Part shown: positions 6,264-8,605 of the stretch, one piece after another
Layout of the letters: each line of letters starts with the position of its first letter
Position numbering within the stretch: the first letter of the stretch is position 1
DNA from: Phycisphaerae bacterium
GTDB taxonomy: Bacteria > Planctomycetota > Phycisphaerae > Sedimentisphaerales > Anaerohalosphaeraceae
Length of the DNA: 8,605 nt
Assembly: GCA_021736615.1 (NCBI GenBank)
Contig: JAIPFN010000256.1
Location: 1 to 8,605 of the forward strand
Direction of reading: 5' to 3'
Notes under the pieces: model-generated
The model's database searches: none
What the model saw: only the letters and a program-made list of their open reading frames with translations
What the model was told of the DNA's origin: nothing
Position numbers and translations under genes: made by a program

Positions 6264-6327
6264 CTTATTACATTACTTGTAATAAGACTAATCCTTATTA
6301 CACGATAACGGCTTATCTTGTAATAAG
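6264..6327. repeat. Twin palindromes sharing the CTTATTACA...CTTGTAATAAG frame
   Basis: The first hairpin is CTTATTAC (6264-6271) with GTAATAAG (6279-6286) around a 7-nt loop. The second is CTTATTAC (6294-6301) with GTAATAAG (6320-6327), and within its larger loop a nested GATAA-CGGC-TTATC hairpin. Both copies start CTTATTACA and end CTTGTAATAAG; the second differs by a hairpin-forming insert of about 11 bases. They begin 5 bases after the prmC stop. They could end prmC transcription or be binding sites for a dimeric protein. Confidence 0.65.
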
Positions 6328-6430
6328 AAGAATTACCAAATAACCACCTCTTTATTTGTGACTTCCTGAATCATTTCGACTACTTTACTACTCAAACTCA
6401 ACTATTATATTTTTGTAACGTGAAAGTAAC

Positions 6431-6463
6431 ATAAATATAATATGAATATAATAGAAATATAAT
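6431..6463. repeat. AT-rich 11-bp tandem repeats
   Basis: Three head-to-tail copies, ATAAATATAAT (6431-6441), ATGAATATAAT (6442-6452) and AGAAATATAAT (6453-6463), with a partial fourth (AGAAT). They differ at two positions only. They are almost pure A+T and resemble the easily melted repeats of DNA-unwinding elements. Confidence 0.65.
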
Positions 6464-6500
6464 AGAATCCTTGCCTTACATATTTATCAATAAACTTTTA

Positions 6501-6550
6501 TTAGCTTGCTCCAACTTGCTTAAAGTTGTTATAACTTGCTGCGACTTGTG
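6501..6550. repeat. 10-bp iterons (AACTTGCT type)
   Basis: Five consecutive 10-bp units keep exact register: TTAGCTTGCT, CCAACTTGCT, TAAAGTTGTT, ATAACTTGCT, GCGACTTGTG. The conserved part is (A/G)(C/G)TTG(C/T)T. The 10-bp spacing places each copy on the same helix face, as expected for cooperative protein binding. The next block (6551-6560) carries the motif inverted (ACAAGT), making ACTTGT-GGATA-ACAAGT at 6544-6560. Confidence 0.65.
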
Positions 6551-6566
6551 GATAACAAGTGGATAA
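6547..6566. promoter_or_regulatory. Two DnaA-box-like motifs
   Basis: TGTGGATAA (6547-6555) is the exact complement of the consensus DnaA box TTATCCACA. AGTGGATAA (6558-6566) differs by one base. Their starts are 11 bp apart and they sit at the end of the iteron series, about 85 bp from the AT-rich 11-mers. This order is origin-like, though two boxes alone can also occur in DnaA-regulated promoters. Confidence 0.5.
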
Positions 6567-6782
6567 CTACATGTATTTTTCGTGGTTTTTGCAGAAATAA
6601 TGCAATATAATTGATATTGTTGATTAATGGCATCGAATTTCCCACTTCTCTATGTAAAGAGATAGCTAACCTACTTCTGCTTCTTGCCCAGAAAATATCC
6701 AAACCCATCGCTATACAACATCATCAATACACCAAATAACAAATAAAATAAAAATAAATAAGCATTAATATAAAAAAACTAT

Positions 6783-6810
6783 TTGACAAACACCAACTAA
6801 AAACTAAAAT
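6783..6810 (+). promoter_or_regulatory. Promoter of the 125-aa gene
   Basis: Consensus TTGACA (6783-6788), a 16-bp spacer and TAAAAT (6805-6810). The predicted start is near 6817, leaving a leader of about 19 nt with AAAGGGA as ribosome site before the ATG at 6836. The interval 6567-6782 upstream is AT-rich with no gene that I can support. Confidence 0.6.
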
Positions 6811-6835
6811 ACAAGCTAAATAGAAAGGGACAAAC

Positions 6836-7213
6836 ATGAGTATAGAGTTTTTCACAGAAGAAGGCCGTGGCTTTGAACCTAAAGTCAGCATAAGGAAACA
6901 GGGCCAAATAGGACTAAACCAAGGCGCTGTTAAGCGGTTCAATATCAAGGAAACACAGTATGTACTGCTAGGCTATGACAAAGAGCGTAAGATGATAGCT
7001 ATTAAACTAATTGATAAGCAACAAAAGGGTGCAAGGAAAGGAATTGTTCGCGAAAACAACTGTAGTATCGCCGCGAAGGGGTTCTTTGATTTCTTTAGCA
7101 TTCCTTATGCCGAATCAAAATCTTTTGAAGCCAAGCTAGATCCAGATTCTGGATGTATAGTTTTCTTCTTGGAGAAAGAAGAAGACGAAATAGATAGGCA
7201 AACGCTATTGTAA
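6836..7213 (+). CDS. Small conserved-type hypothetical protein, 125 aa
   Basis: Function unknown. A consensus promoter and the ribosome site AAAGGGA precede the ATG, and codon use looks genuine. The protein is soluble and basic in the middle, acidic at the end (EKEEDEIDR). The N-terminal third reads ...PKVSIRKQGQIGLNQGAVKRF, followed by a beta-rich VLLGYDKERKMIAIKL (43-58) and a KGFFDFFSIPY segment (81-91). The strand-turn-helix pattern around residues 17-37 is loosely like swapped-hairpin AbrB-type DNA-binding domains; this is only a visual impression. It lies directly downstream of the iteron and DnaA-box region, so it is a candidate binder of those repeats. That is inference from position. 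A hairpin follows its stop, and the next small gene has its own leader. Confidence 0.8.
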   Translation: MSIEFFTEEGRGFEPKVSIRKQGQIGLNQGAVKRFNIKETQYVLLGYDKERKMIAIKLIDKQQKGARKGIVRENNCSIAAKGFFDFFSIPYAESKSFEAKLDPDSGCIVFFLEKEEDEIDRQTLL

Positions 7214-7231
7214 GGCGTTATTAATGAAAAA

Positions 7232-7259
7232 GCCGACCTAAGGTGCAACTTAGATCGGC
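7232..7259 (+). terminator. Hairpin after the 125-aa gene
   Basis: GCCGA (7232-7236) and TCGGC (7255-7259), with CTAAG (7238-7242) and CTTAG (7249-7253) inside, one C/A mismatch and a 6-nt loop. A weak run (GATAAATTT) follows instead of a T tract, so it may be an attenuated terminator or an mRNA 3' stabiliser. A second small repeat, GGTAC-N7-GTACC, lies at 7269-7285. Confidence 0.45.
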
Positions 7260-7298
7260 GATAAATTTGGTACTAAGACCGTACCTCAAACTTGATAT

Positions 7299-7348
7299 GA
7301 AACGATTATATGGTCTTTTTGACAGTAAGTCAAATAAAAAATCGTTTC
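7299..7348 (+). promoter_or_regulatory. Nested inverted repeat in front of the 79-aa gene
   Basis: GAAACGAT (7299-7306) pairs with ATCGTTTC (7341-7348), an 8-bp perfect match. Inside is TTTGAC (7318-7323) with GTCAAA (7329-7334). The structure ends just upstream of the ribosome site AAAGGAG (7352-7358). The TTGACA at 7319-7324 looks like a -35 box, but no -10 box follows at the right distance. The repeat is therefore more likely an mRNA leader structure or an operator. Confidence 0.45.
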
Positions 7349-7363
7349 TAGAAAGGAGTTCTT

Positions 7364-7603
7364 ATGAATAAGAACACTTTAATCCAGATGTACCAAGAGT
7401 ATCGCATTCCTTGTGATCAATTGGTCAGTAACCCGCAAACCCTAACTAAGTTCACTAGTGAATACAAAAAGCGAACTGGTGAGGAAGCAGAACCGGCTCA
7501 AATGGGCCGTGAGATGTTAAATCTTCGTCGGCGTGGCGAAGCCAAAGGTGGCTTGCCAAGGCTAATGCGAAAGTATCATGGTCGCAACCTTGGAGATGAT
7601 TGA
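7364..7603 (+). CDS. Small conserved-type hypothetical protein, 79 aa
   Basis: Function unknown. The start is strong: AAAGGAG lies 5 bases before the ATG at 7364. The protein is basic and probably helical, with NPQTLTKFTSEYKKRTG (23-39), an RxMLNLRRRGEAKGGLPRL block (49-67) and RKYHGRN near the end. The LNLRR(R/K)G...GGLPRL pattern is one I associate with small uncharacterised proteins of planctomycete-type genomes; I cannot attach a function. The arginine-rich centre would suit nucleic-acid contact. It follows the 125-aa gene by 150 bases and has its own leader structure. It is ended by the strong terminator at 7639-7669. Confidence 0.8.
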   Translation: MNKNTLIQMYQEYRIPCDQLVSNPQTLTKFTSEYKKRTGEEAEPAQMGREMLNLRRRGEAKGGLPRLMRKYHGRNLGDD

Positions 7604-7638
7604 GTTTTAATTTTTGTAGAAATGCGTTTGCCATATTG

Positions 7639-7669
7639 CACCCCAGAGTTTTCCTCTGGGGTGTTTTTT
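7639..7669 (+). terminator. Intrinsic terminator of the small rightward genes
   Basis: CACCCCAGAG (7639-7648), TTTTC, CTCTGGGGTG (7654-7663), then six T. A perfect 10-bp GC-rich stem with a T run ends rightward transcription 36 bases after the 79-aa gene. The T run overlaps the tatD stop on the other strand. Leftward transcripts meet the stem without a following T run, so it acts mainly in one direction. Confidence 0.92.
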
Positions 7670-8441
7670 ATTTAATATTGAAAAACTTCTTGCTGGTTTC
7701 TGTTACATTTTCGGCGAAGTCTTCCAGGGACATGCCTTTTACCTCGGCGATCTTTCTTGCTGTGTGTATCATAAGTGCCGGCTCGCAGGGGCGTTGGTTT
7801 CTTACCGGTTCCGGGGATATGAAGGGGCAATCGGTCTCTACCATCAGTCTATCCAGCGGAACCAGCTTCGCCGCCTCTCTGGTTTCTTCTGCTTTTTTGA
7901 AGGTGACTATGCCTGTAAATGACACATGATACCCCCTGTCGAGCACTAACCTGGTCTGCTCTTCTGTGCCGCTGAAACAGTGTATCACTACGTCTTTAAG
8001 CCTGCCTTTGTATTCATCGAGGATTTCCATACTTTCGTCGAATGCGTTTCGGGTATGTATGATCACGGGCAGTTTCAATTCTTCGGCGATATTCAGATGA
8101 GCACGGAAGATATCCTTCTGCACCTGCCTGGGCGAGTGGTCATAAAAGAAATCCAGACCGGTTTCGCCGACGGCGACGACCTTTTCATGGGCGCAAAGCT
8201 TGCGGAGATTTTTCAGATCATCGTCCGTGACCGACTTTGCGTCATGCGGATGATAGCCGAGAGCGGCATACATATTTTCAAATCTTTCGGTAAGAGCGAC
8301 AACGCCTTCAAGCTCGCCCGGTTCTGTACCGACAGTAACCCACGAGCAAACACCGGCCTTGATAGAACGGGCGACAACGCCGTCAATATCGTCTTTAAGG
8401 TCATCAAATGTTAAATGGCAATGAGTATCTATAAGCTTCAT
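7668..8441 (-). CDS. tatD: TatD-family metal-dependent DNase/hydrolase
   Basis: TatD-family enzymes are cytoplasmic TIM-barrel metallohydrolases with 3'-5' exonuclease or deoxyribonuclease activity, linked to DNA repair and quality control. The 257-aa product shows all expected ligands: DTHCHL (H7, H9), GETGLDF (E93), IIHTRNA (H129), VIHCFSG (H154) and ETDCPF (D204). GYHPHD is at 62-67. The MKLIDTHCHL start at 8441 is typical of the family and follows GGGA at a good distance. The frame is open further upstream to a TTG at 8480, but that extension (13 residues) has no family support and no ribosome site. The gene converges on the small rightward genes and ends inside their terminator. Whether it is the TatD, YcfH or YjjV subgroup cannot be settled here. 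Confidence 0.93.
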   Translation of the reverse strand: MKLIDTHCHLTFDDLKDDIDGVVARSIKAGVCSWVTVGTEPGELEGVVALTERFENMYAALGYHPHDAKSVTDDDLKNLRKLCAHEKVVAVGETGLDFFYDHSPRQVQKDIFRAHLNIAEELKLPVIIHTRNAFDESMEILDEYKGRLKDVVIHCFSGTEEQTRLVLDRGYHVSFTGIVTFKKAEETREAAKLVPLDRLMVETDCPFISPEPVRNQRPCEPALMIHTARKIAEVKGMSLEDFAENVTETSKKFFNIK

Positions 8442-8463
8442 GTTTGTCCCAAACTTAAAAAAT

Positions 8464-8494
8464 TGTGGTTCAACTCCCAAAAAGTTGGTTCAAA
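8464..8494. repeat. Short repeats upstream of tatD
   Basis: GTGGTTCAA (8464-8472) recurs as GTTGGTTCAA (8485-8494), and CAACT (8471-8475) pairs with AGTTG (8483-8487). They lie 25 to 55 bases before the tatD ATG and could form a leader hairpin. A weak leftward -10 (TACAAT) is nearby, without a good -35 box. Confidence 0.3.
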
Positions 8495-8519
8495 TTGTAT
8501 TGTATAAATGAAAAAACAA

Positions 8520-8559
8520 AAATTAAAGATCAAAATGACAAATTAAAAATCAAAATTGT
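8520..8559. repeat. 20-bp AT-rich direct repeat, two copies
   Basis: AAATTAAAGATCAAAATGAC (8520-8539) is followed directly by AAATTAAAAATCAAAATTGT (8540-8559), with three differences in the tail. This AAATTAAAAATCAAAAT type of sequence is one I recall as dispersed in intergenic regions of several phyla. The remainder to 8605 holds a lone TTGACA (8593-8598), perhaps the -35 box of a gene beyond the window. Confidence 0.55.
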
Positions 8560-8605
8560 GGGCCCGTCTGGTTTTGCAAAAAGCGAAACTGCTTGACAAG
8601 CCATA

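Noticed and set aside
6671..6779. Minus-strand frame ending ...LYSDGFGYFLGKKQK near the iteron region
   Set aside because: The tail looks protein-like, but there is no usable start or ribosome site and the upstream residues are only what T-rich DNA encodes.
6724..6948. 74-codon minus-strand ORF overlapping the start of the 125-aa gene
   Set aside because: Antisense to a gene with promoter and ribosome site; its F/I/Y-rich end reflects AT-rich non-coding DNA.
7319..7347. TTGACA at 7319 as the promoter of the 79-aa gene
   Set aside because: No -10-like hexamer lies 15-19 bases downstream, and the bases belong to an inverted repeat.
8442..8480. N-terminal extension of TatD from a TTG at 8480
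   Set aside because: The family begins at MKLIDTHCHL, the internal ATG has a ribosome site, and the extension runs through short repeats.

Overview
The window looks like a stretch of bacterial chromosome, most likely from a planctomycete-type (PVC) organism, perhaps Phycisphaerae/Sedimentisphaerales. This lineage call is an inference. It rests on a Tat-exported sulfatase of the iduronate-2-sulfatase type, an IS110 transposase of a kind I associate with such genomes, two small proteins I recognise only as lineage-type hypotheticals, and intergenic DNA full of dispersed repeats. No rRNA, tRNA or CRISPR array was seen.

Left part (1-2130): an almost 590-bp segment is one long imperfect inverted repeat with strong outer and inner arms and no believable gene. 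Next comes an IS110-family element, transcribed leftward, with an intact 355-aa transposase. It has a GC-rich structured non-coding tail (655-837) and a cloverleaf-like leader (1906-2003) that buries the transposase ribosome binding site. On the far side of the element is a 46-codon ORF with its own promoter and a hydrophobic N-terminus. It looks like the 5' stub of an exported-protein gene cut by the insertion.

Middle (2131-3798): a leftward 172-aa conserved-type hypothetical protein is followed by about 950 bp of decayed intergenic DNA. This holds REP-like GGGGTAC repeats, a frameshifted gene remnant and a dispersed-repeat-like stretch.

Right-centre (3799-6259): two rightward genes, a Tat-signal sulfatase and prmC (release-factor glutamine methyltransferase). 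They are separated by a palindrome and a near-consensus promoter placed so close to the prmC ATG that the transcript should be leaderless.

Right part (6260-8605): a 576-bp non-coding segment carries twin hairpins, AT-rich 11-bp tandem repeats, an exact 10-bp iteron series and two DnaA-box-like motifs. This layout resembles a replication origin or a large operator. It leads into two small rightward genes, each with its own leader, that end at a textbook terminator. The terminator is shared in space with the convergent leftward tatD (metal-dependent DNase/hydrolase). prmC and tatD are housekeeping genes, which argues that this is chromosome with accessory insertions rather than a plasmid.
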